Positions 33,771-42,171 of a stretch of DNA of 64,000 nt are shown piece by piece. The DNA is from Propioniciclava soli (GTDB lineage: Bacteria; Actinomycetota; Actinomycetes; Propionibacteriales; Propionibacteriaceae). The position numbers and the translations under genes are program-made. Numbering within the stretch: the first letter of the stretch is position 1; every line of letters starts with the position of its first letter. The notes beneath the pieces are model-generated. The model was not told where the DNA came from and ran no database searches. It worked only from the letters and a program-made list of their open reading frames with translations. Location: assembly GCF_014858005.1 (NCBI RefSeq), contig NZ_JACYOT010000013.1:106440-170439 (forward strand), in the 5' to 3' direction.

Positions 33771-34303
33771 GCCAGGCCCCGTTCCCCGGCGACGTCGAGG
33801 ATCGCGTCCACGATGTTGGGGTAGGCGCCGCACCGGCACAGGTTGCCGCTCATGCGCTCCCGCACCTCCTCGGGGCTCAGCCGCACCGGGTCGAGCGCGG
33901 CGACGTCGGCGGTGACGTGCGAGGGCATGCCCGCCTCGGCCTCGGCCAACATCGCCTCCGCGGAGCAGACCTGCCCGGGGGTGCAGTAGCCGCACTGGAG
34001 CGCGTCGCGGTCGACGAAGGCCTCCTGCAGCGCGCCGAGCGCGCCGACACTCCCCAGCCCCGCGGCCGTGGTGACCTCGGCGCCGTCGTAGGAGACCGCC
34101 AGCGCCAGGCAGCTGACGATGCGGCGTCCGTCGGCGATCACCGTGCAGGCCCCGCACTGCCCGTGGTCGCAGCCCTTCTTCACCGACGTGACACCCAGCC
34201 GGTCGCGCAGCGCATCGAGCACCGACACGCGGGGGTCGAGCACCAGGTCGTGGCGTTCGCCGTTCACCGTCAGCGTGGTCGGATGGGAGTGCTGGTCGGG
34301 CAT
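33767..34303 (-). CDS. Molybdenum hydroxylase [2Fe-2S] subunit
   Basis: A 178-residue iron-sulfur subunit with two [2Fe-2S] domains. The plant-ferredoxin-like cluster is GCDHGQCGACTVIADGRRIVSC; the second, in the helical domain, is QCGYCTPGQ and LCRCGAYPNI. ATG 34303 has GGAAGG six bases upstream; the longer frame to 34528 is in the upstream spacer and lacks family similarity. It is the first gene of the operon small-medium-large-MocA-XdhC. Unlike PaoA of E. coli there is no Tat leader. Confidence 0.95.
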   Translation of the reverse strand: MPDQHSHPTTLTVNGERHDLVLDPRVSVLDALRDRLGVTSVKKGCDHGQCGACTVIADGRRIVSCLALAVSYDGAEVTTAAGLGSVGALGALQEAFVDRDALQCGYCTPGQVCSAEAMLAEAEAGMPSHVTADVAALDPVRLSPEEVRERMSGNLCRCGAYPNIVDAILDVAGERGLA

Positions 34304-34356
34304 GGGCGGCCTTCCGTCGGAGGGGTCCGCCCGCGCCGGGGGGAGCGACGACCGGT

Positions 34357-34382
34357 CCCGGTGGGGCCCGGTGCCCCACGGG
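34357..34382. terminator. Possible hairpin terminator downstream of the nei-like gene
   Basis: CCCGGTGGGGC pairs with GCCCCACGGG with one bulged G around a 5-nt loop. It lies between the nei-like gene and the hydroxylase operon, both on minus. No T-run follows. Confidence 0.4.
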
Positions 34383-34437
34383 CCCATCTTGCACCGCGGA
34401 CGGGCCGGAGTCCACGCTGGCTTGGGGCGTCGTCGCG

Positions 34438-35289
34438 TCAGGCCGGCTGTTGCTGGCAGCCCGGGCACCAGTACATGGTCTGCAGGCCGAGGCGTTCGGA
34501 CGCCACCGGCGTGCCGCACCGCGGGCAAGGTTCGCCGCGGCGCAGGTAGACCGCGTAGCGCTTCGGCCAGCGCGGCACGGCCTCACCCCGGGCGAGCAGG
34601 GCCCGGGCGTCCGCGAGCTGGGTGGGGTGGGCGACGATCCAGCCGGCGCCCAGCCCGATCGTCATGAGATCGAAGGCGTCGTCCCACAGCGCGCGCAGCG
34701 TGTCGGGGTCGAGGGCGTTGCCGGGGGTGTGCGGGTCGAGGCCCGCCCGCCACAGCAGTTCGGCGCGGTAGACGTTGCCGATCCCGGAGACGACTGACTG
34801 GTCGACCAGCAGGGCACCGATGGCACGCCGCGACGCGTGGAGTCGGGCGATGGCCTCGGCCGGGTCCGCGTCGTCGCGCAGCGGGTCGGGGCCCAGGCGC
34901 GCGTGGAGGGCGGCCCGACCGTCGGCGTCCAGCAGCTCGCAGACGGTGGGGCGGGTCACCTCGAGCAGGTGCGTGGCCGTGAGGTGACGCCAGGCGAGCC
35001 CGGCCGGGTCGGGCGGGTCGGTGCGGGGGAGGCCGTCCGGGCCGAGTGCACGCCGGTGCTGCCGGACCGACACCGCCCCGTGCATGCCCAGGTGCAGGTG
35101 CGGGCTGAGATCGGTGCCGTGGAGGTGGATCAGCAGGTGCTTGCCGTGGGCCTCGGCGCCCGCGACGGCCCGGCCGTCGAGCGCGCGCGGATCGAACTGC
35201 TCGGTGACCGGGCCCTGCGAGCGTCCGGGCTGGTCCACCAAGCGCCGCACCCGCGCGGCCATCCCGTGGACGGCGTGCCCCTCAGCCAT
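34438..35289 (-). CDS. Fpg/Nei-family DNA glycosylase homologue lacking the N-terminal proline
   Basis: A 283-residue member of the Fpg/Nei base-excision family. It starts MAEGHAVH where the family has MPEGH: the Pro2 nucleophile that forms the Schiff base is Ala here (codon GCT), while Glu3 is kept. Later features are intact: the helix-two-turn-helix segment LLVDQSVVSGIGNVYRAELLWRAGLDP and the zinc finger CPRCG..WCPGC. ATG 35289 sits seven bases after CAGGAT on the minus strand, which could be a leaderless -10 box. It may have another nucleophile, bind without cutting, or be inactive. Confidence 0.85.
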   Translation of the reverse strand: MAEGHAVHGMAARVRRLVDQPGRSQGPVTEQFDPRALDGRAVAGAEAHGKHLLIHLHGTDLSPHLHLGMHGAVSVRQHRRALGPDGLPRTDPPDPAGLAWRHLTATHLLEVTRPTVCELLDADGRAALHARLGPDPLRDDADPAEAIARLHASRRAIGALLVDQSVVSGIGNVYRAELLWRAGLDPHTPGNALDPDTLRALWDDAFDLMTIGLGAGWIVAHPTQLADARALLARGEAVPRWPKRYAVYLRRGEPCPRCGTPVASERLGLQTMYWCPGCQQQPA

Positions 35290-35374
35290 GTGACCATCCT
35301 GGACCACCTGACGCCCGGGTTTGACCGGCCCGCGCCCGGTGGCGACGATGAGGGTCCCGAGAGAAGGAGGTGTC

Positions 35375-36712
35375 ATGTCGGTGGATGACGCTGTGACCGA
35401 GCCGGTCGTCGTGATCGGTGCCGGGCCCGTGGGCCTGGCCGCGGCCCTGTTGCTGGCGAGTGAGAACCGCCCGGTCGCCGTGTACGAGTCCCACGCGACC
35501 CTCGCGCTGTCGGACGCCAACAGCTACCCGATCGGTGTGAACCTGCGAGGCCAGGAGGCCCTGCGGCGCATCGACCCCGCGCTGCTCGAACGGTTGCGTG
35601 CCGACGCCCAGGTGGTCGCCGCGTTTCGGATCCACGCGGGACGCCGCCAGGTGGCCGAGCTGCCCAGCGGCACGCTGCTCGCCACCACCCGTGCGCACCT
35701 CACCGCCCTGCTGTTGGAGGCCGCCGAGACCAACCCCCACATCACCCTCACCACCGGGCGCAGGCTCACGCGCGTCGACGTGGCGGGCAAGCGGCTGCTG
35801 TTCGAGGACGCCGACGGTGCGACGCATGAGGTGGACGCGTCCGGGGCCCGGGTCGTCGCGGCCGACGGCGTGTGGTCGGCGACGCGGACGTCCCTCGCCG
35901 AACAGCTGCCCGCTTTCACCCCCGACGTGGACCCGTGGGGCGTCCAGTTCCGGGTGCTGTTCTCCCGTCCGGACGCCGCCGCTCCCGGCATGGACCCGGC
36001 CTGCCACTACATCTTCAGCGACAAGGGCATCTACACCTCCACGCTGAAGAACGGGGTGTGGTGCCTGGCCCTGTCGCTGCGCGAGGGTGACGACGAGGCC
36101 GCCTTCCTGGGTGCGTCGGAGGCGACGCCGGAGAACGTGGCCGCGCTCGAGCGCTACGTCACCGCCCACGCGGCGAAGGCCGCACCGCTGTTCACCGACG
36201 CCGATCACGCCGCGTTCTTCGGCCGCGGCTCCTTCACGGGGGCCGTCGTGCGCTGCCCCTTCGTGCACGTCGACGAGTGGCTCGTGCTCCTCGGGGACGC
36301 CGCCCACGGCGTCATCCCGCCCACCGGGGAGGGCGTCAACTCGGGGCTGGAGGACTGCTGCCTGCTGGCCGAGCAGATGGCGTCCGGCTCGGCCACGCCG
36401 TTCACCGACTACAGCACCCAGCGCATGCCGGATCTGGCCGCGCTGGGGGAGTACGCCCACCACCTCATGGAGAACGTCCGCGACCCTGACCCAGCCCGCC
36501 GCTTCGCCGGGGTCGCCTTCCGGATCGCCGGGGCGCTCGGCAAGCTGGTGGGCTCCGACGTCCTGCAGGTGGAGGGCAAGCTGTTCGGGCCGCAGGCCGG
36601 GCGGACGCCCTACCGCGAGATCCTCGGCCCGTGGCTCCGGCGCCGCGATGCGCTCTTCCCAGTCCTGGTCCGGGTGGGCCGGGTGCTGACGCGCCGCCGA
36701 CGCGCCGCGTAG
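35375..36712 (+). CDS. FAD-dependent monooxygenase (kynurenine 3-monooxygenase-like)
   Basis: A 445-residue class A flavoprotein hydroxylase. FAD-binding GAGPVG is at 15-20, a DG motif occurs in VVAADGVWSATR, and the second FAD segment reads LLGDAAHGVIPPTGEGVNSGLEDC, very like the kynurenine 3-monooxygenase form. One C-terminal hydrophobic stretch is weak. ATG 35375 follows AAGGAGG by four bases. Genes on both sides give no pathway context and no other kynurenine genes are in the window, so the substrate is left open. Confidence 0.86.
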   Translation: MSVDDAVTEPVVVIGAGPVGLAAALLLASENRPVAVYESHATLALSDANSYPIGVNLRGQEALRRIDPALLERLRADAQVVAAFRIHAGRRQVAELPSGTLLATTRAHLTALLLEAAETNPHITLTTGRRLTRVDVAGKRLLFEDADGATHEVDASGARVVAADGVWSATRTSLAEQLPAFTPDVDPWGVQFRVLFSRPDAAAPGMDPACHYIFSDKGIYTSTLKNGVWCLALSLREGDDEAAFLGASEATPENVAALERYVTAHAAKAAPLFTDADHAAFFGRGSFTGAVVRCPFVHVDEWLVLLGDAAHGVIPPTGEGVNSGLEDCCLLAEQMASGSATPFTDYSTQRMPDLAALGEYAHHLMENVRDPDPARRFAGVAFRIAGALGKLVGSDVLQVEGKLFGPQAGRTPYREILGPWLRRRDALFPVLVRVGRVLTRRRRAA

Positions 36713-36792
36713 GCAGGGACGCGCTCGGGGGAATGACGGAGGGCTCGCCTAGCATGGGTGGTCACATCCGCATCCCGATTCGAGGAGGAAGC

Positions 36793-37914
36793 ATGGGCAA
36801 GGACGAACTGAACACCCCCAACCCGTGGCAGGCCGACCCCCGTGACCTGCTGCGTGCGGGCCCGGATTTCGACTTGGCCCGCTTCGACCGGGGCGGCAAG
36901 CCGGGCTTCGACGGTGGCAAGGCCGAGGGCAAGGCCTTCATGGCGGACCGGGCTGGGCTGCTGTCCGAGCTGCAGGAGCGGCTCTACGCCGAGGGGCGCG
37001 CCGGCGGCACCCGCTCGGTGCTGTGCGTGGTGCAGGGCCTCGACACCGCGGGCAAGGGCGGCGTGGCCCGCCACGTGATGTCGCTGGTCGACCCCCAGGG
37101 GGTGGCGCTGCGCTCGTTCGGCCCGCCGACCGAGGAGGAGCGCAAGCACCACTACCTGTGGCGCATCAAGAAGGCACTGCCGCCGGCGGGCAGGATCGGC
37201 GTGTTCGACCGCAGCCACTACGAGGACGTGTTGGTCGTGCGCGTCGACGACCTGGTGCCGCAGAAGGAGTGGGAGCCCCGCTACGACGAGATCAACGCCT
37301 TCGAGGCCGACCTGGTCGAGTCCGGCACCATCGTGTTGAAGTTCGCGCTCATGGTGAGCCATGACGAGCAGGGCGTCCGGCTCATGGAGCGGCTCGACCG
37401 GCCCGACAAGCGCTGGAAGTTCAGCGAGAACGACCTGACCACACGCGCCAAGTGGGACGACTACCAGGCCGCCTACGCCGACGTGTTTGCCCGGACCTCG
37501 ACCGAGCACGCGCCGTGGTACGTCATCCCCGCCAACCGGAAGTGGTATTCGCGGACGGCCATCGTGTCGATCCTCACCCAGACGCTCATCGAGATGGACC
37601 TGGGGTGGCCGGAGCCGGAGTGGGACGTCTTCGACCTGCGCGCGCGGCTCGCCGAACAGATGAGCGTCGACGCTTTGGAGACCTCGCTGGCGGAGACGGA
37701 GGACAACGTCCGCACCGCCATCGCCGAGAACGCGGCCACCGACAAGCTCGCCGCGCGTACCGCCAAGAACGACGGCAGCGACACGGCGCTGGCCGAGCAG
37801 GCCGCGGTGAAGGCCCAGGTGGATGCCGACAAGGCCTCCTACCTCGCCGAGCTCGCTCGCACGCGGGATCAGAAGGCCGAGCTGCTCGAGGCGGCGCGCT
37901 CCCGCACCGCCTGA
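36793..37914 (+). CDS. ppk2: Polyphosphate kinase 2 family protein
   Basis: A 373-residue PPK2-family phosphotransferase moving phosphate between polyphosphate and nucleotides. The P-loop region is VVQGLDTAGKGGVARHVMS, with the lid/Walker B segment GVFDRSHYEDVLVVRVDDLVP and RWKFSENDL later. A C-terminal region of about 70 residues (DALETSLAETEDNVRTAIAENAATD onward) is charged and helical, beyond the core. ATG 36793 has GAGGAGGAAG upstream. The last 46 bases overlap the end of the opposing GH3 gene. Confidence 0.92.
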   Translation: MGKDELNTPNPWQADPRDLLRAGPDFDLARFDRGGKPGFDGGKAEGKAFMADRAGLLSELQERLYAEGRAGGTRSVLCVVQGLDTAGKGGVARHVMSLVDPQGVALRSFGPPTEEERKHHYLWRIKKALPPAGRIGVFDRSHYEDVLVVRVDDLVPQKEWEPRYDEINAFEADLVESGTIVLKFALMVSHDEQGVRLMERLDRPDKRWKFSENDLTTRAKWDDYQAAYADVFARTSTEHAPWYVIPANRKWYSRTAIVSILTQTLIEMDLGWPEPEWDVFDLRARLAEQMSVDALETSLAETEDNVRTAIAENAATDKLAARTAKNDGSDTALAEQAAVKAQVDADKASYLAELARTRDQKAELLEAARSRTA

Positions 37915-40313
37915 GCCTCGCTCGTCGCGGCGAAGAAGCCGCGGTCGCGTCCCTCGACGTTGGCGTCGGACGCGATCCGTACCTCGCCGCGCAGGCGGAT
38001 GTCCTCCGAGGACGCCCCGACCAGCAGGTCGATCTCCCCGGCTTCGACCACCCAGCGCAGGTCGGCGTCCAGGAAGGCCAGCTGGGTGACGGGGAATCGG
38101 AATGTGACGTCGGTGCTCGCGCCGGGTTCCAGGGTCACCCGGCGGAAGCCGATCAGCTCCAGCACGGGACGCGCCAGGGACGCGAACCGGTCGGTTGCGT
38201 ACAGCTGGACGACCTCGGTTCCCGCGCGCTCGCCGGTGTTGGTGAGCCGCACCGTGACGGACACGGCGTCGTCGGGGGCGACCTCGGCGGCCTCGATGCG
38301 CAGGTCGTCGTACGCGAAGGTGGTGTAGGTGAGCCCGTGTCCGAAGGGGTAGCGCGGGGTGTGGGGGCAGTCGACGTAGTCGGCGAACCCGATGCTGCCG
38401 CCTTGGTGCCACGCCGATCCGCGTGGATGCCGGTACACCACGGGCACCTGGCCCGCAGTGCGTGCGACGCTGACCGGCAGGCGTCCGCTGGGGTCGGTCT
38501 CGCCGAGCAGGAGGTCGACGATGGCGCGGGCGCCGTGCTCGGCGGGGTTCCAGGCCTCGACGATGGCGTTGAGGTGCCGGTCGGCGACGTCGCTCGAGAT
38601 GGGCCGCCCGTCGATGTGGACGCCGACGAGGGGCTTGCCGAGGGCGGCGAGCTTCTCGATGAGGGCGTCCTGGCAGGGCGGCAGGTTGATGTCGGTGGCG
38701 TCCACGCCCTCGCCCATCGCGGCGATGGACGACGTGCCGTGCTTGCCGCCGAGGGTGAGGATGACGAGGTCGGCCGACTCGGCGAGCGCGAGGGCCTCGG
38801 CATGCCCGGAGTCGTCGGGGCCGGCGATCGGGTAGCCGTACGCCCAGGCGACCTCGGCGTTCGGTAGGCGCGCCTCGAGTTCGTTGCGCAGCGTCCGGAT
38901 GCCGGGGTACATGCGGTGGACGAGGTCCTCGAAGACGGGGTCGTCGTCGGGTTGGATCTGGGTGCCGGGGATGGTCCGCTGGAGCTGCTTGGTCTCCCCG
39001 ACGGTGCCCGCCATGCTCGCGTTGGCGGCGAACATGCCCTCGGCCATCGACAGGTGGGTGTAGCCGCCGAAGAAGAATCGCGACGAGGCCGCGTGGCAGC
39101 CGATGACCGCGACCTTGCGGGCTCCGGACGGCGTGAGCGGGAGGACGCCGTCGTTGCGGAGCAGCACCAGCGACTGTCGTGCCGATTGCAGCGCGATCGC
39201 CGAGGCGTCCGCGTCGTCGAAGCGCTCGGGCACGTCGGCCTCGGGGGCGAAGGGGTCCTCGAACAGGCCCATCCGGAACTTGGCCTCCAGGACGCGGAGC
39301 ACGGCGCGGTCGAGCAGGGCCGCGTCCGCGCGTCCGGTGGCGAACCAGCCCTTGAGTTCGTCGGCGTAGGCCTCGGGGACGTGGAACTCGACGTCCGTGC
39401 CGGCGCGCAGGGCCAGGACGCCGCCCGCGGCCGGGGACTCGCCCACGCGATGCAGCCCGTGGATCTGCCCGACCGCGCCGTAGTCGGAGACGACGAGCCC
39501 GGTGAACCCCATGTCGTGGCGCAGCAGCCCGTTGAGCAGGCGCTCCGACGCGGACATGGGCGTGCCGTCGACCAGGTTGTAGGACGGCATGACCCCGCGC
39601 AGTCCGCCGAGGGTGATGGCGGCCTGGAAGGGGGTGGCGTAGGTCTCGATGAGGTTCCTGGTGGGCGTCTCCACATGCGCCCCGTGGATGCCGCCGGTCA
39701 CCTGGTGGGAGCTCACGAAGTGCTTTGCCACCGCGTACGTGGCCCGGCCCGACCCGTCGTCGTCCTGGACGCCGCGCGTGTACGCCGCCCCGAGCGCGGA
39801 CGCCAGAGCCGGATCCTCCCCGTACGACTCGCCGTGCCGGCCGAACCGCGGGTCGTACGCCACGTCAAGCACGGGGGCGAGCGTCATCGTGATGCCGAGC
39901 GTCCGCTCCTGGCGGCCGACCACGCGGCCGATCTGCTCCTCCAGGTCCGGGTCGAAGCCGGCGCCCCGGCCGATGGGGACGGGGAAGCTGGTCGCGCCCG
40001 GGAGGTACGCCCCGCAGGCGCCCTCCATGTGGAAGATGGCGGGGATGCGGTGCTCGCCGGCGTCCATGATCGTGGTCTGCAGCCGGCGTTGGGCGGCCGC
40101 AACGTCGGGCAGGCGCTCGACCAGCCGCGCCTCCAGCGCCGACACGTGGCCGATGCCACCGGGGCGGACCCGCTCGATCATCGCGGGGTCGGCGATGTCG
40201 GGCGGGAACAGGCACGACACCTGCGCCATCTTCTCGTCCAGGCTCACGAGGGGGAGCAGCGCCGCCGCGCGCTCCTCGGGTGGGAGGGCGGCGTCCAGGT
40301 AGGTCTCGCTCAT
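37869..40313 (-). CDS. Glycoside hydrolase family 3 (beta-glucosidase-like)
   Basis: An 814-residue exo-glycosidase with no signal peptide, so it acts inside the cell on imported oligosaccharides. N-terminal TIM barrel: VAKHFVSSHQVTGGIHGAH contains the conserved KHF, and GFTGLVVSDYGAVG supplies the nucleophile Asp277. The second alpha/beta domain (from VALQSARQSLVLLRNDGVLPL written here IALQSARQ) carries the acid/base region, and a fibronectin type III-like domain ends the protein. Start 40313 has AAGGAA upstream. LacI lies 40 bases upstream on the same strand, so the pair is likely one sugar-induced unit. Confidence 0.93.
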   Translation of the reverse strand: MSETYLDAALPPEERAAALLPLVSLDEKMAQVSCLFPPDIADPAMIERVRPGGIGHVSALEARLVERLPDVAAAQRRLQTTIMDAGEHRIPAIFHMEGACGAYLPGATSFPVPIGRGAGFDPDLEEQIGRVVGRQERTLGITMTLAPVLDVAYDPRFGRHGESYGEDPALASALGAAYTRGVQDDDGSGRATYAVAKHFVSSHQVTGGIHGAHVETPTRNLIETYATPFQAAITLGGLRGVMPSYNLVDGTPMSASERLLNGLLRHDMGFTGLVVSDYGAVGQIHGLHRVGESPAAGGVLALRAGTDVEFHVPEAYADELKGWFATGRADAALLDRAVLRVLEAKFRMGLFEDPFAPEADVPERFDDADASAIALQSARQSLVLLRNDGVLPLTPSGARKVAVIGCHAASSRFFFGGYTHLSMAEGMFAANASMAGTVGETKQLQRTIPGTQIQPDDDPVFEDLVHRMYPGIRTLRNELEARLPNAEVAWAYGYPIAGPDDSGHAEALALAESADLVILTLGGKHGTSSIAAMGEGVDATDINLPPCQDALIEKLAALGKPLVGVHIDGRPISSDVADRHLNAIVEAWNPAEHGARAIVDLLLGETDPSGRLPVSVARTAGQVPVVYRHPRGSAWHQGGSIGFADYVDCPHTPRYPFGHGLTYTTFAYDDLRIEAAEVAPDDAVSVTVRLTNTGERAGTEVVQLYATDRFASLARPVLELIGFRRVTLEPGASTDVTFRFPVTQLAFLDADLRWVVEAGEIDLLVGASSEDIRLRGEVRIASDANVEGRDRGFFAATSEAQAVRERAASSSSAF

Positions 40314-40353
40314 GAGGATTCCTTCGCTAGCTGAGGTGTGACGGTGGCGTCGG

Positions 40354-41415
40354 TCAGCGGGACGCCGGGGCGGGCCCACTGGTGCCGCGGACCACGAGTT
40401 GGGGGGCGACCACGTACTGCACGGACTGCTCGCGGCCCTCGATACGTTCCAGGAGCAAGCGCAGTGCGGCGTCGCCGGTCACGGCGCCGGACGCGTCGAC
40501 GGTCGTGAGGGAAACCCGGGGGATCGAGGCGGCGAAGATGTTGTCATAACCGACGATGGTGAGATCGTCGGGGACGTGGACCCCGCGTTCGTCGGCGGCC
40601 CGAAGCGCGCCGAGGGCTGCGATGTCGGCGCCCGCGAAGATGGCCGTGGGCGGCTGGGGCCGATCGAGGGCCGCGAGGGTCGCCGCGTAGCCTGCGTCCT
40701 CGGAGTACCAGGCGTCCATGACGTCCGGCTCGAGGCCGTGCGCGCGGACCGCCCGCTCGAAGCCATCGCGGCGGGCCGTGTGGGAGAGGCGGAAGCCCTC
40801 CTCCCAGTCCAGGCTCGGCATGCTCGTGAGCGTGATGCGGCGATGCCCCAGCTCGACGAGGTGGTTGACCACGAGCCGCGCGCCCAGCTCCTCGTCGTCC
40901 ACGACCATGTCGAAGTCGGTGGTCGTCCCGTGCAGCGCCACCGTCACGACGGGGACCGTCGCGGCGATCTCCGCGACCTCGGCCGGGTCGATCCAGGGCG
41001 CGACCAGGACCAGCCCGTCGACCTGGCGGTCCACGAGCGCGTCGATGCGGCTGCGGTATTGAGCTGCGGATGTGCCGCCCGAGGTGATCGACTCCTGGTA
41101 CGGGGTGGACTCCAGCCCCACGGCGATGCGGTGGGCGACGTCGATCTGGAACGGGCTGCCCACGTCCGTCACCACGACGCCGATGGAGTACGACCGGCCA
41201 CGCATCGCCCGCGCCCCGGCGTGGGGACGGTAGCCGAGGTCGTCGATGGCGGCGCGCACCCGGGACCGCATGGCGGGCGACACGCCGTAGGCGTTCCGCA
41301 CCACCTTCGACACCGCAGAGGGGGAGACGCCGGCCCTGGTCGCGACGTCGAGGATCGTGACCCGCCGGCCGTTGGGTTCGGCGGTGGGCGTCAGGCGTTG
41401 ACGCTGCGTGGTCAT
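40354..41415 (-). CDS. LacI-family transcriptional regulator
   Basis: A 353-residue repressor. The HTH is VTILDVATRAGVSPSAVSKVVRN (residues 19-41) with hinge helix before YSIGVVVTDVGSPF, then a periplasmic-binding-protein-like effector domain ending VSLTTVDASGAVTGDAALRLLLERI. It probably controls the GH3 gene behind it and, given the shared AACGTT core, possibly the sugar importer at 17-20.5 kb. The message appears leaderless: TAGAGT ends seven bases before ATG, with TTGTAG 17 bases further up. Confidence 0.93.
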   Translation of the reverse strand: MTTQRQRLTPTAEPNGRRVTILDVATRAGVSPSAVSKVVRNAYGVSPAMRSRVRAAIDDLGYRPHAGARAMRGRSYSIGVVVTDVGSPFQIDVAHRIAVGLESTPYQESITSGGTSAAQYRSRIDALVDRQVDGLVLVAPWIDPAEVAEIAATVPVVTVALHGTTTDFDMVVDDEELGARLVVNHLVELGHRRITLTSMPSLDWEEGFRLSHTARRDGFERAVRAHGLEPDVMDAWYSEDAGYAATLAALDRPQPPTAIFAGADIAALGALRAADERGVHVPDDLTIVGYDNIFAASIPRVSLTTVDASGAVTGDAALRLLLERIEGREQSVQYVVAPQLVVRGTSGPAPASR

Positions 41416-41422
41416 GCCACGG

Positions 41423-41457
41423 ACTCTACGCAGATGGAAAACGTTCTACAAAGTTCT
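41423..41457 (-). promoter_or_regulatory. lacI promoter with embedded AACGTT operator
   Basis: On the minus strand TTGTAG, a 17-base spacer and TAGAGT form a promoter, and the spacer begins AACGTT (41440-41445), ideally placed for autorepression. Another AACGTT lies at 41506-41511, 66 bases away, a spacing that would allow looping. Confidence 0.55.
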
Positions 41458-41815
41458 CGCGGCGCTAAGCAGAGGGTGCGGGCCGACCGTGTGGCGACAA
41501 TGAAGAACGTTGCACGAGTGGCTTGTGGGCAGCCAGCGCGAGCCACTGGGCCTGGGTCCGGCGGCGTGCGTGGACCTTGACCGTGACGTCCCAGCCTCGT
41601 GGAGCCGGACCACGTCCATCATCGGCCAACGCCGGCCAGCGCTGCTCGCCCACCGCCTCCGGCTCGTCCGCGTCAACGACGGGAGACAGCCAGAGCGGCT
41701 TTCACTGGGGTCCCTGCGTAGTACGTTCTCCAACCTCACCCCGCGCACGAAGACCCTGGTCACACGCTGGAAGCGCGGCGTCTACCGGGTGTCTCAGCGC
41801 CCGGAAACCACCCCG
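41458..41815. other. Spacer at the left edge of the accessory region, no supported gene
   Basis: About 360 bases with open frames on both strands but none convincing. A minus-strand frame reads ...GWDVTVKVHARRRTQAQWLALA..., which might be a decayed gene end. The plus-strand frame is continuous with the HTH gene at 41816 but has no family features in this part. Chromosomal character on the left gives way to element-like genes on the right. Confidence 0.4.
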
Positions 41816-42154
41816 ATGGAGGACTCTCGGGGCACCGTGGTGCGGAGGATTGAACATCTTCAAACCTTTCTCACCGCCGCTGAGGTCGACCGTCTGGTTG
41901 ATGACTACCTCGACGGCGCGACGGTCAACGAGTTGGCAGATAGGTACGGCGTGCATCGCGCCACCGTGTCGGCTCATCTGACCCGGCGCCGCGTCGGGCG
42001 TCGTCGTCCGGGGCTCGGAGTAGACGAAGCGGCCGAGGCTGTGCGGCTCCACCTCGGCGGAATCTCGATGCGGGCGATCGCGCAGAGCATGGGTGTGGAC
42101 CGCAAGGCTGTGCGTCGTGTGCTCGTTGAGGCTGGCGTCATCTTGGCAAGCTGA
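41816..42154 (+). CDS. HTH protein resembling a recombinase C-terminal DNA-binding domain
   Basis: A 112-residue protein with two helix-turn-helix units: LVDDYLDGATVNELADRYGVHRATVSAHLTRR and AVRLHLGGISMRAIAQSMGVDRKAVRRVLVEAGV. The first is very like the HTH at the end of small serine resolvases. No catalytic serine domain precedes it, so it is either a free-standing HTH protein or the surviving tail of a resolvase. ATG 41816 is the start that leaves only the conserved part; the frame stays open upstream. It may mark the boundary of the integrated element. Confidence 0.55.
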   Translation: MEDSRGTVVRRIEHLQTFLTAAEVDRLVDDYLDGATVNELADRYGVHRATVSAHLTRRRVGRRRPGLGVDEAAEAVRLHLGGISMRAIAQSMGVDRKAVRRVLVEAGVILAS

Positions 42155-42171
42155 CCGAGCGCGGCACATCG

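Noticed and set aside
41465..41763. Minus-strand frames in the spacer upstream of lacI
   Set aside because: Short, without ribosome sites or recognisable family features; kept only as a possible decayed gene end.
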